Assembly (NCBI GenBank): GCA_914767935.1
Contig: OU612045.1
Location: forward strand, 62,012,190 to 62,076,189
DNA length: 64,000 nucleotides
Direction of reading: 5' to 3'
Source: Coremacera marginata
Taxonomy: Eukaryota; Arthropoda; Insecta; Diptera; Sciomyzidae
Part shown: positions 46,064 to 56,000 of the stretch, piece by piece
How positions within the stretch are numbered: the first letter of the stretch is position 1
How the letters are laid out: each line of letters opens with the position of its first letter
The notes under the pieces: model-generated
The model's input: the letters and a program-made list of their open reading frames with translations, nothing else
What the model was told of the DNA's origin: nothing
Database searches by the model: none
Made by a program: the position numbers and the translations under genes

Positions 46064-46498
46064 AAAACAACCGACTACAAAATCACTACAAAGTACAAAA
46101 TAATTTTAAAAATACTTTTCCTTTTAATTTCTTGGTCATATTTGATAATTTATTTAAACATATTATTATATTTGAAATCTTATTATCTTCATATTTTTTC
46201 TTATTTGTTTTATTATCATAAATATATTAATTTCTTGATGAATACAAATGCTTTGAAATTGGCGCTTCTGATTAACAGTCTAATTATATTAGCGCCGACC
46301 TTAAAAGCATTTGTATTCAGCAAGAAATTAATATATTTATGATAATAAAACAAATAACAAAAAAAAATTAAGATAATAAAATTTCATATATAATAATATG
46401 TTTAAATAAATTATCAAATATGACCAAGAAATTGAAAGGAAAAGTATTTTTATTAAAATTATTTTTTACTTTGTAGTGATTTTGTAGTCGGTTGTTTT
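46064..46498. repeat. 435-bp near-perfect palindrome (foldback MITE candidate)
   Basis: The left arm (46064-46266) begins AAAACAACCGACTACAAAAT; the right arm (46291-46498) is its inverse, ending TTTGTAGTCGGTTGTTTT. Arms of about 205 bp differ by few substitutions, and a 24-bp loop (46267-46290) separates AATTGGCGCT from AGCGCCGAC. Transcription in either direction would give a long hairpin RNA. The open frames that cross it are by-products of the repeat. Confidence 0.92.
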
Positions 46499-46864
46499 CT
46501 AGTTTAATTTTCTGCTTAACTATGTTTAGAACTCGTTTGGTCAAAACTAGTTTCCGAAAGTCATTGCAGGTAAACGAGTTTTAACAGCTGATTTTTCTAT
46601 TCCTCTTTCTACACTCTCGTCGTTAACTACTGTGCTCTCACTCGAGTACACGCCCTGAAATTTTACGATTATAGTGTTGTTTGCACACCCATTGCATTTA
46701 TATTTTTAGTTGTTTTTTAAACCAGTTAAGAATAGTATTGATTCCCCAATGGTTATATATTAAACTACAAAAGATAATCAAGATTACCTATGTCAATTTG
46801 TCAAAGCTATTAGGCACATTTCTGACTTAACGAGTACATAAATAGCAATTGCCAAGCTTGATAA
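46499..46864. other. Intergenic spacer
   Basis: No gene or element seen between the palindrome and the next mariner relic. Confidence 0.35.
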
Positions 46865-47075
46865 TGTCATTTGACTCCGTTAGACAACTTTTTTTGGGAA
46901 TATGTCAACACACTGGTCTATGCTGATAAACCAGCAACGACTGACCAGTTGAAAACCTGAATTCGGCGCGTTATTGGCGAGGTAAGGCTGGCTATGCTGG
47001 ACAAAGTGGTGCAAAATTGAACCGGCTGGGACGGTTTTTATAAGACACAGTCACGGTGGCCATGTGTCCAAAATT
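46865..47075 (+). pseudogene. DD41D mariner C-terminal relic
   Basis: Plus strand: CHLTPLDNFFWEYVNTLVYA, DKPATTDQLKT, a stop, IRRVIGEVRLAMLDKVVQN, a stop, TGWDGFYKTQSRWP. This is the end of a transposase of the same class as those at 1360 and 10262 (CDLTPLDFFLWGYVK in its usual form). The Asp before LTP is His, but the third catalytic Asp (PLD) remains. The 5' part is absent and a Tc1-like relic begins 15 bp downstream. Confidence 0.75.
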
Positions 47076-47089
47076 GTGACCAAACACTA

Positions 47090-48097
47090 CACCCCGTGCC
47101 AAAATTATAAACGCACTAGATTTTTATCAATATCTTTTGTTGTGTGCATGAGAGCATTTTTCTACTACAATGTAGTAGAACACAATGTATGAAGACCAAT
47201 TGTTATTATAACAAACAACAACAACAACAAAATCAAAAGAGAAAATATATACATACGAAAAATATCGCTATGCCAAAATTATAAGCGCACTTCATAAAAA
47301 GTTTTTTTTTTGTTTTTACAAACTTAATTTTATTATTAAGTTTAGTAATGGGCTATGTTTCCGTTGTTTTCTATAACCTCAAAAAATTGGTTTGGCATTG
47401 AGTCAAATAAATTCTAAAATTGTTGCTCGCTCAAGTCGTACCAGCCTTGCAGAATAGCTTGTTGCTTCTTTCGTAGAGTATTGGGTATTTTAAAAAAAAA
47501 AAAAAAAAAAAAAACGTGAACGAGAGCACCCCACACATTATCCTTGATATTGAGATCAATAAAAAGTGGTGGCCACTCAAGATGTTACCGGAATTCTTTA
47601 AAACATGGCGAATTGTATTTTAAGAAGCATCCAAGTCGCATTCTGTCTTTTTTTTTTCGCATACTTTTTGTGCTATGCAAACTGTTCGTTAAGCACGATG
47701 CATTTCATAATTGCCAAGAATTTTTTTGCGTCCATGTTGATTGTTTTTCGAACAATAATTTTCTTTATCTTTTACATAATTTCGCACTACTCGGTCACTT
47801 TCCCTGATCAAGCGACTTATTTGGCCAAAGGGATTTTTTCTGAAAAAAAATTCTTCGATTTGACATTTTTCACGACCACGTGGAATTTTGCAAACGGCTT
47901 TTTCCTCTTTATTAAAAAATTCCATGTGCGTTTATAACTTTGCAACAGCGATATTTTTCGTATGTATATATTTTCTCTTTTAATGTTGTTGTTGTTGTTC
48001 GTTATACAATTATACAACAATTGGTCTAAACACATTTGTATAACGGTAAAAGTAGAAAAATTTTCTCATGCACGTTTATAATTTTTGCACGAGGTGT
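47090..48097 (-). mobile_element. Tc1-like relic with long IR/DR-type terminal repeats
   Basis: Inverted ends of about 200 bp. Both start CACC(C/T)CGTGC(C/A)AAAATTATAAACG-like, contain a (CAA)n tract followed by AGAGAAAATATATACATACG and AAAAATATCGCT, and close with a second copy of the CAAAATTATAAGCGCAC motif. Two binding-site-like direct repeats per end is the IR/DR layout known from several Tc1-like elements. TA precedes the left end (47088-47089) and TA is present at the right (48098-48099). The inside holds a broken minus-strand transposase. Confidence 0.82.
47365..47925 (-). pseudogene. Tc1-like transposase, middle deleted, catalytic Glu lost
   Basis: Read leftward: an HTH region with FGQISRLIRESDRVVRNYVK and DKENYCSKNNQHGRKKIL, then decay, then WPPLFIDLNIKDNVWGALVH, the degenerate form of WP..SPDLNPIENVWG. 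The catalytic Glu is Asp here (KDN for IEN). After a long A/T insertion comes PNTLRKKQQAILQGWYDLSE and the end FFEVIENNGNIAHY, typical of Tc1-like C-termini. The two Asp-containing blocks in between are gone. Non-functional. Confidence 0.72.
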
Positions 48098-48816
48098 TAA
48101 TGCGATAAAATTTGCTTAATTTTTGTGTTTTATTTGAAAAAAGTTCGATACCTCTAAAAATACAACCTTTAAATAGACCCTTTTTCCCTCTTTACTGCAC
48201 TCAAAATCATGCAAGCGCTCATGTTTTCAATATTATAAAAAACTCGAAATCACGCATATAAATAACTTGAACTGAAAGTTACAAAATATCTCTGTGAAAT
48301 TGCTTTTCTGTTAAAGTAATGTACTATAAAGTGGCAGGGAGTTTAAAAAATAATTCCTTTTTATCCGTGGGATTAATATTATACATCCAGATTAGTCAGC
48401 TTATAAAACTTAGGCTCGCGAAATTTTAAGACTTCTTTGTCTATGTGTTCAACATATTTATTACATTCGATCCAAAGCTTTGAAAGCCGTTTAAAATAAA
48501 CATTTCAAATGCGCTGGTTGCCTGGTGATAAAAATAAAAAACAATCTAGGCTCGTGCTGAACTGCATTCCGTGATGACTTTGAAGTAGTTATCTTGCTAG
48601 CTTGAACAACCACTTTGGAGATTTTTGTTTTTTGGACCAAAAACTTGGTTGTGTGGCACGAGTGAGTCACTGGCGCGCGTTGCAGCTTATAAATGGACGC
48701 GTAGTGCAGCAAGTATTTTAATTATAGTCGATTTGATACTTTTTTCTTTTTGTGTTACATTTAGCATGGGTATCATGTATTTAGCTTGAAGTTGAATGCA
48801 CAGAATTGGCTTTACA
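48098..48816. other. Intergenic; possible promoter-like patch at 48655-48725
   Basis: A GC-rich patch (GAGTCACTGGCGCGCGTTGC) adjoins TATAAATGG (plus, 48689) and, read the other way, TATAAGCTGC followed by CAGTGACTCACTCG at initiator distance. Either strand could carry a core promoter, but no convincing gene follows. Confidence 0.25.
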
Positions 48817-48894
48817 TGAAACGTTGTGGCGACTGCGCAGAAGAAACCGGTAGCGTGGCTACGAAGGTTGCTTTTGTTGACATCGATTTATAAA
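48817..48894 (+). CDS. Possible 25-codon small ORF
   Basis: ATG at 48817, MKRCGDCAEETGSVATKVAF then VDIDL and TAA. The third positions are less AT-rich than the neighbourhood and the region lacks transposon debris, which is the only reason to list it. The stop overlaps ATCGATTTATAAAATG, a motif that could also be promoter sequence. No domain recognised; it may be chance. Confidence 0.15.
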
Positions 48895-49238
48895 ATGAAC
48901 TGTTGACAAGACATTTAAAAAAAAAAAGAAAAAAATATGTGAATATAAAAGAAAATTTACAAATTGTACGCATATTTTTATATTTTAGGAGTCAGCATGT
49001 CGCCGACTACTTCAATTCCACAGACATCTCGCCATAAACTGGTAACATAATACAGCAAAAAATTGCCCAATTTCGATAAAACTGTTGAAGTCAGCAAGTT
49101 GCGGTTCGTAGAACCCTTTCGAAGGTAGACTGCAAATAAATGGTTGACGCTGCCACTTTTTCCCACACATTTATTGTTGTTGCCGATGTTGCGAATTTTG
49201 CTTTTGTATTCAGCAACACTTGTTCCATATTCTTGCTT

Positions 49239-49701
49239 TTATTTTAGTTTTTGGAGTAATTCTGCTTGTATAGATTTTATGGCCAATTGCAGTTTTGGTA
49301 ATTGCTCAAAGAGTTTTTGTCTTCGTCTCCGTGAAAGCTTCTTTTTCCGTGTCGCTTGCCAATGTTTCTGTTGTTCTACATATATATACATATATCTTTT
49401 TTTATTTTGCTTTATGACTTTCTGCCAATATTGCATACGATCCGCGTCGAAATATTTCCGTTGCGTATACGAAGCACGGGAATGTAAGTGGGCCATATTA
49501 TATGTCAACATTTACTAGCACTTTCTTTGAGGTCGTTGCACACGAATTATTTGTTTTGGCAACAGTTTCAATAAGATTTCTGCTGACATGTATTGGAAAT
49601 TGAAATTTTGTAAGAAATTTTATTGCATCATCAGCAAGCATAGTTTTCGAAACATATTCATTTTTAAAATGATAAATTAGACGTTTCACGTGAAGCGACA
49701 C
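49239..49701 (-). CDS. Two overlapping hypothetical ORFs, unidentified
   Basis: Minus strand. The upstream frame (49701-49498; first ATG codon within it at NEYVSKTMLADDAIKF) ends KKVLVNVDI. The downstream frame starts at the ATG at 49511, inside the end of the first, and gives a 90-residue Lys/Arg/Gln-rich product: YFDADRMQYWQKVIKQNKKR, HWQATRKKKLSRRRRQKLFE, ending IQAELLQKLK, probably alpha-helical. Codon use is varied and not repeat-driven. A further frame (49166-48978) follows in the same direction. No family recognised. Could be a small real gene, a retrocopy, or chance. Confidence 0.25.
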
Positions 49702-50139
49702 CCAAAAATTTTGTTCTTTTGATTTGCTTCCTTCTTGGATATGTTAGCTTATAATAAGCCTCTAACTTGTGTACAAAATTATGCTTCTGCGAAGCCTAGA
49801 TACTAAATTCAGAGCTTTGTAAAATCACCTAAACATGATCTTTAAAAACAGGCCCGTAGCCAGGATTTTCCTTGGGCGTGGTTTTAATAAGAAAACTAAA
49901 AGTAACACACAAAAAAAAAAAAAAATTAAAAACAAAGTTATGGGAATTTTTCAAGCAAAATTGTTTACTTTTAAAATTACTCTTTGATGTGCATTTTCTT
50001 GAATAATCAAAAAGAGAACCAGGATTCAGGCCAGTAGCCAAAGGGTTCAAACTAGCCCCATAGGATAAAAAAACAAGAGAAAATTAAAAGATGAAGACTA
50101 TTTAAAACAAAGGGTATATATATTTTAAAAAAGTATGTG

Positions 50140-50270
50140 TGTGGCCGCCACGCTCTGTAGAAATAAAACTTCTAACCAAAAATAGAATTTTCTGGGCTTG
50201 CTAACTTATTTTATTAACATTCCCTACTACAAGTCTAACAAACTACTTTAAAACCAGCTCTCATAGTACT
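50140..50270 (+). repeat. Direct repeat, copy 1 (partner 50820-50950)
   Basis: GTGTGTGGCCGCCACGCTCT and CTAACCAAAAATAGAATTTT, then TTTATTAACATTCCCT, are mirrored in order and orientation at 50820-50950 (GTGTGTGACCGCCACGCACG, ATCCAAAAATGAAATTTCT, TTTATTAACATTCCCT). 680 bp apart. Too short and diverged to call LTRs. Confidence 0.65.
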
Positions 50271-50819
50271 ATTCTTACATAGATTTTTTACTGATTCTTA
50301 AAGCTTTTTAGCATTATGCTTGCAATCAAAATAAATTTAAACAATTTCACAATATTTCAATTCAATATTTTCCATATTTCACAAAGTATTTAGTTTGATG
50401 AAGTGTTTGTTTATTTTTCATTGAAAGATATTGTATATTAGACTGGTCGTTATTTGTATGAAGAAAAAAAATGCCGTTTGTTTAAAAGCACCATTTTAAT
50501 TTGTTGCTATATATGTATTTAAATGCATAAAAAAGTTTTAAAACAAATTGGACTTTATTAACGCGTGTCGCGTTGAGCTAGAAATCCAAAAAATCATCTT
50601 CTATGAGAAAAATGAGATAAAAACTAAATCAATGTCTGAAATTTATTTTTATGTTAAATTTTAATTAAAAATTCATTAAAAATAATGAAATACTATAACA
50701 TACAACCTTTTTCAAAAATGAATAATATGAAATGAATAAGGAAATTCAGTCATATCGCGCCCCTCTTGCGAAAATGATTGTATAATGCTCGTGCAGTTGC
50801 ATTGTCTCTGTGTTGTATA

Positions 50820-50950
50820 TGTGTGTGACCGCCACGCACGGTAGAAGTGAAACATTTATCCAAAAATGAAATTTCTAGGAAGATTCCTAATTTAATTTAT
50901 TAACATTCCCTCTTTCAGTGCAACCAAATGGTTAAAAAGCAGTCTGTCTT
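50820..50950 (+). repeat. Direct repeat, copy 2 (partner 50140-50270)
   Basis: Same order of blocks as copy 1. The DNA between the copies is AT-rich, with no reverse transcriptase or primer-binding site seen. Confidence 0.65.
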
Positions 50951-51301
50951 CATACCGGTAGTAGTTTAAGAATTGTCTTTTTTTCATAAAGCAAACTAGC
51001 ATTTTCAACTAGTTCAGAAATGTCAATTGTCCCTTTTGTTTATGTACAGTAACTGAAAAGTTCAATATTTACGTACAGAGTTAGATCGCAGTTTGTTTTA
51101 CTTGCGTGACACAGTTGCTTATCAAGAGGATTTAATATTTTAATTTGATGACTTAAGTAGTACCCAGGCTCGATACTTATAGCATAGACGACATATCTTG
51201 CTGTTTTATATTTTGTTAATTAGTTTTTATTTATAAATATTTTAAAAAAAAATATTTAAAAATTTGTCGAAAAACCTGTGGCGGAAATAATGCATTTTTC
51301 C

Positions 51302-51366
51302 ATTTCCGTACTCGCATCGAACCCCGTACAATTCGGCTGCAAGTTGAACGAGCTACCACCGCACCA
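51302..51366 (-). repeat. tRNA-like SINE head
   Basis: Minus strand: GGTGCGGTGGTAGCTCGTTC (A-box region) and GTACGGGGTTCGATGCGAG (B box), 27 bp apart. No acceptor stem; treated as a retroposon remnant. Confidence 0.45.
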
Positions 51367-52851
51367 TTGCCTCCTTTGCATCAAAGCATCAAACATGACA
51401 AAAAGTTCTTGTTTATCCAAAATATTCGCTAATCGATTATAGCTCGGGCTTTATTTATATAATCTCTTTTTAATTTGTCTTAGAAAAAAAACCATAAACT
51501 GCCGGTATGATTGTAAATATTTTTAATTTAAAAAAAGCACAAAATTTCTACCGCGTTAAGGGCCTACTTTTTATCCCTACGCTTGTATTATGATGATGGG
51601 TAACCAAGGGAGAGGTTCTTCTGAATCTAGAATATACCTACTATATACATATATAACAAATGTCAATGAAATTTTTTTTTCTTTTTAGTTCACGTTTTAG
51701 TTTTAAATAAAAATTTCTTTTTTAAGAATTTTTTTTTATATTTATTTTTATCTTTCTACTCAAATGATTCAGTAGGGACATTTAGGAAAACACATAGAAT
51801 ATAGTAAATAAAATAACTGCTGTTAAAATCGATTAATTTTTCCCAACTTCCATTAGCAAAGCCATTAATCCGTTGCTTCATACTTAGCAGCCACAAATTT
51901 CTCAATAAATCAAATGATTAGCATATCCAGATGTTGTTCTAAAGATATGTTAATAAATCTCTGCAGTAGGCAAAACGAGAAGTTGTAAAATTTTTTTAAA
52001 TTCAACCTACGGAACGAGCAGCAAACAAAAGATGCATATAGCGGGAAATGAATATCATTATTATTTAAATGCGGCTCATAATTAATTGATGGATTAAGTT
52101 AAGAAAATGTCAACAGCCGCATGCTCAACAACGGCAAGTTCTGAATAATTTAAACTTTTTTTTAAAAATATTCTGTTTATAATGTAAAACTTACTAACGT
52201 TAGCAACATTAAGGAAACTGGTTTAAGCATCGTCTATCATGATAAACAATGCGTAGTGATCTATTAAAATTGATGTGGAGAGGTGTTGAAGGTATACAGG
52301 GGACTACTGGAAGGGTATACAACTGAATAATTGATGTTTTTTACTGAATTCTATGTATTCTGTGGATTCTTTGAATTGTACAAAACAGTGAAACCCAAGC
52401 GTGTCTTAAATTAAGCGGGAATATCTTCAGTCAGTTGTATATAGATGCATTGCTGATGTCTCACCCATCTAATCTAATGGAAAAAACAATTTTAAAGTTT
52501 TGAACTTTGAGAGCGATTAAATTTTATTCATATAATTTTGAAATATTAATTTAAAAATATTAGTTTTTTTCTTTTTGTTTTGCGAAACATCTTTTATAAA
52601 TTCATCTCAACATTTAACTTTAACAGAATTTAGGAAAATTTCAGTAATGATATATTTGTATGCTTGTATGTATAAAACTTTGATTTAAGGAAATAATTTG
52701 ACTCATATACAGCTTTCTATAAAATTATTAAACATTTTGAACAAAATTGTTCTATTAAGTAGAGTAGATAAAAATATGTTGAATTTCTTGGTGTTTAAAA
52801 TATATTTCAAATGTGTTAAATTTTTAAATATTAATATTGCAAGAATATATT

Positions 52852-52857
52852 TTTATT
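52852..52857 (-). terminator. Candidate poly(A) signal of Nos
   Basis: AATAAA on the minus strand about 100 nt after the Nos stop codon, in an AT-rich 3'UTR. Confidence 0.45.
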
Positions 52858-52957
52858 TTGAGTATTAATAGATAGTTTTGATCAAATCGAATTAAAACTG
52901 TTTAGCTTAAATTGCTGAAATGTCTTGCTTAGGTCCTTCGAGTGTTCTTTTGTGCTT

Positions 52958-53065
52958 TTATGGCTCAGAAGCCATTCGAATGCGCGCTGTAGCTCTTGAT
53001 TTTGTATGAATTTCCGCTGTGCGCAAAGTTATGCCAAAGATGTCCTCATGGTAGCGATTCTCATC
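52958..53065 (-). CDS. Nos: Nos terminal exon
   Basis: 108 nt including stop: DENRYHEDIFGITLRTAEIH then TKSRATARIRMASEP. It forms the C-terminal tail of the reductase, a Arg/Lys-rich extension after the RYHEDIFGITLR motif that regulates electron flow in NOS isoforms (family knowledge). Confidence 0.96.
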   Translation of the reverse strand, partial: DENRYHEDIFGITLRTAEIHTKSRATARIRMASEP

Positions 53066-56000
53066 CTGTGGAGTATACAAAAATAAAAATGTGTTTTTTT
53101 TTCTTTTAGTTAAAAAATAAAACAAACAGTTACAAAAAAGACAAGTTCTGTTCGCATGGCAGTCGTAAAGTAGTGCTTTTCCGGCATAGGAAACGCTACT
53201 ATGTTGGCAGCATTGCACGAAGCAATCCGTGTTAGTGTTTGTGTTAGTGTTTGTGTTAGTGTTTGCCCTACGTCATTACGTAGAAGCGTTAATAAATCGC
53301 ATTGCAGCATGCATGACAGTTTGTGTGAGTTCGTCTAAGGTTAAGTTTGACTTTTTGCACAATATTTATATATGCTCATACTTACTCGTAATGTCAGCAT
53401 CAATTTCTCAACATCCGCCTCACTCTTTTCCACTTTTACTGCAATGCATTTCCTGCGATAAACGGAAATGATAAGGAAGCAAAAGAACATTGAATACGTT
53501 AGAATCTTATGGCATATGAAGAAAATAGAAAGATTTTGCTCTAATATAAGATTTAAAAGTTCAAAGTGTTATGATGTATTTATTTAGTTAAATATATTAC
53601 TAACTAGCTTAAACCCGCCGCTTCGCCGGGTTTTCAAAAAGTTTTCATTCAAAAATTGATAGTGGGTAGGCTTGATTTTTCGCTACCAAAACGATTTTTT
53701 ATTGTTTAAGTAATACTACAAATTATTAACCTTAAGATTGTTATATCATCTGATAGGAAATCGAAAACCTAAATTTTGGATTTAATTTTTTTTACAACAA
53801 AAACAACTTTTATCCAATTTTTTGGCTTAAACTAAAAATTTTTGAACATTTTTTAAAAAAATTTTTAAAAATATTAATACTTTGGTTTAGTAAAAATTTC
53901 AACTTATGTTTGAAGGATATTTTAACAAACATTTTTCAAAAAAAATTATTGAAATCCATTGCAAACTGACTGAAATATTTGCCTTCAAAGCTAAAAGTGT
54001 GAATTTCAAGTCGTTTTTCTCTCATTCTCAGCTTATAATTAATACTAAAAAGATCTGGTACTAAAATTTTTCACAGTTTTCAAACTACATACATGATTTT
54101 GGTATCAAATTGAAAGAAATTTAAAAGCGTTTATTGATTTTGTTCTCGTTTAACCGAAGTGCAATTTAATCCATTAGGGCCGAAAGAAAACCATAAAAAA
54201 CAGACATTTTTAGACTTGAAGCAACATTTTGGTGAAAACTATGTATGCCATTGAGCAGAAATAAGTTATTATTGCATGCTAATTTTACTTTTTTTAAAAA
54301 ACTGGCACTAAAACTTTTGAAATATTATGCAGTATTTAATGAAAATTCGAGACGCATATGTTTCCATATAGTAACATTGGTTGTTAATGGGTTAAAATAA
54401 AGTATCCTATTGCACTCTCTGCTGACCTATAAATATGTGTACAAAATTTTATAAAAATCTGAGTTGTCGTTTAAACGTGATGAGTGAACATAAAAAGTGG
54501 CTACAGATTTATTAATAGTATAGATTTGGTAAACAATTTGGAAAAAACTTTTTTTTACTTTAAATATCTTCATATATAAAATCCTATATAAGTTTTAAAT
54601 CTTACAAAATACTTAAAATTAAAGCCGTTTTAAAACTTTTTTGTTGGTCCTATTTACAATTTCTGTTTCAGAAATGTATATACATGTATAAGGTAAATTT
54701 CAAAATAAACGGATTTTCTCTGTCCCTGCTTAGTCTTTTATCTCAAAAAATTAGCTTAAAAATAAACTAAAACAGATACTTTTGTAAAATTAAGACAATA
54801 TAAATATAAGATACTAGCAGGCCACAGTTGTCTTCGGCTTCGCCACAGACTTTTTTTTTATTAATATAGAACGTTAATACATTTTTTCTTCCTCTAATAA
54901 AAACTTTTCAACGCCGTACAAACGATCACCGTGTGACATCAGCCTTTAAGACAATGCATGTCAAACGAAATACAAAACATGTTTTGCTTTTTTTTGTTTT
55001 GCAGCTCAGCACTGCATTTATATGTGTCTCCCTTTTTGCCTTGCGCGTTGCTCATGTATTTATTATGTTGTGCTGTGCTGGCTGAGCGGAAAAAGAGAAG
55101 AGTAGAGAACAACATGGAGTTTATTGAAATTCTCGTAACACAAACTCGTGGAAAAAAACGATCAGGCAAATCTTGGTATTGGGGAGGATTTCTTTAAAAA
55201 CTTAACACTTTAATAAAACATACTTCGTAGTGGCGGCCGTGGCGTAGTGGGTAGAGTGTGTGGCTTATACGCCAGAGTACCCAGGTTCGAATCCCATCTG
55301 ACTCAGAAAGTTTTTTCAATTCAATTAATTTTTCTGTTCCGCCGTCACCTCTCTGCAGACAATGACACACCTCAGAGAGTAAAAGCTGCCATGAAAAGCT
55401 TCTTGAGAACATAAGCCGCTCGGACTCGGCATAAAACTTGTAGGTCCAGTTCTCGATCATTTGTGTTCAAACATTTTCACAACACATACAACACAATTGA
55501 TTATAAGAAGATCGGGCAAAGTCCTTTCAAGGGCTGAAATGGCCATTTCGTTTTTTTTTTATGTATTAGTTTCGTTTTTTTTTAGTAACTTATAATATTT
55601 CTTATAAATAAAATAATAAGGGGACAGAGGGCGAACCTTCACATGGCAACGTGTCAGACTGCCTCAACCTTGCGAGGCCAGCATTATCCATGTCGAAATC
55701 GTCCTAAGTCGACTCAAACCTCCTCGTGGTGTTCCCTGGGCAACGGCAAACTGGCATCCGTTAGTTTGACGGCTAATTTGAGCGGCGGGTCGCTCCGTGG
55801 ACATTAAATATGGAATATGAGCAGAGTTTTGGTTCCACCACATTACTACTGCCCAATGAAAACTAAACCAGCCTCAGATAAGAACCCGAATTACGTTGAC
55901 GAAACCGCAAATGAAAAACGGACAATGATTTATGGATATGCACCTGGAATGTCCGGACCCTTAATAGGGAAGGTGCCATTATCCAACTGACGGAAAAACA

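Larger units (their letters stand above)
49702..52851. other. Region downstream of Nos; repeats but no gene
   Basis: About 3 kb of AT-rich DNA. It holds a TE-end-like phrase GGCCCGTAGCCAGGATTTTC (49850), a ~130-bp direct repeat pair (50140-50270 and 50820-50950), and a tRNA-like head at 51302-51366. No coding sequence supported. Confidence 0.45.

Noticed and set aside
46142..46342. 66-codon plus-strand frame
   Set aside because: It crosses the palindrome centre; composition (Ile/Leu/Tyr/Asn) is that of AT-rich inverted repeat, no domain.
49144..49518. 124-codon plus-strand frame rich in Phe/Cys/Leu
   Set aside because: Mirror of the minus-strand Lys/Arg/Gln-rich frame; the amino-acid bias is that of a complementary shadow.
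50140..50950. LTR retrotransposon
   Set aside because: No primer-binding site, polypurine tract, TG...CA ends or pol motifs between the direct repeats.
12620..55310. Genuine tRNA genes at the tRNA-like heads
   Set aside because: Internal promoter boxes are present but no acceptor stem or cloverleaf could be paired in any, and most are followed by shared SINE bodies or T tracts.
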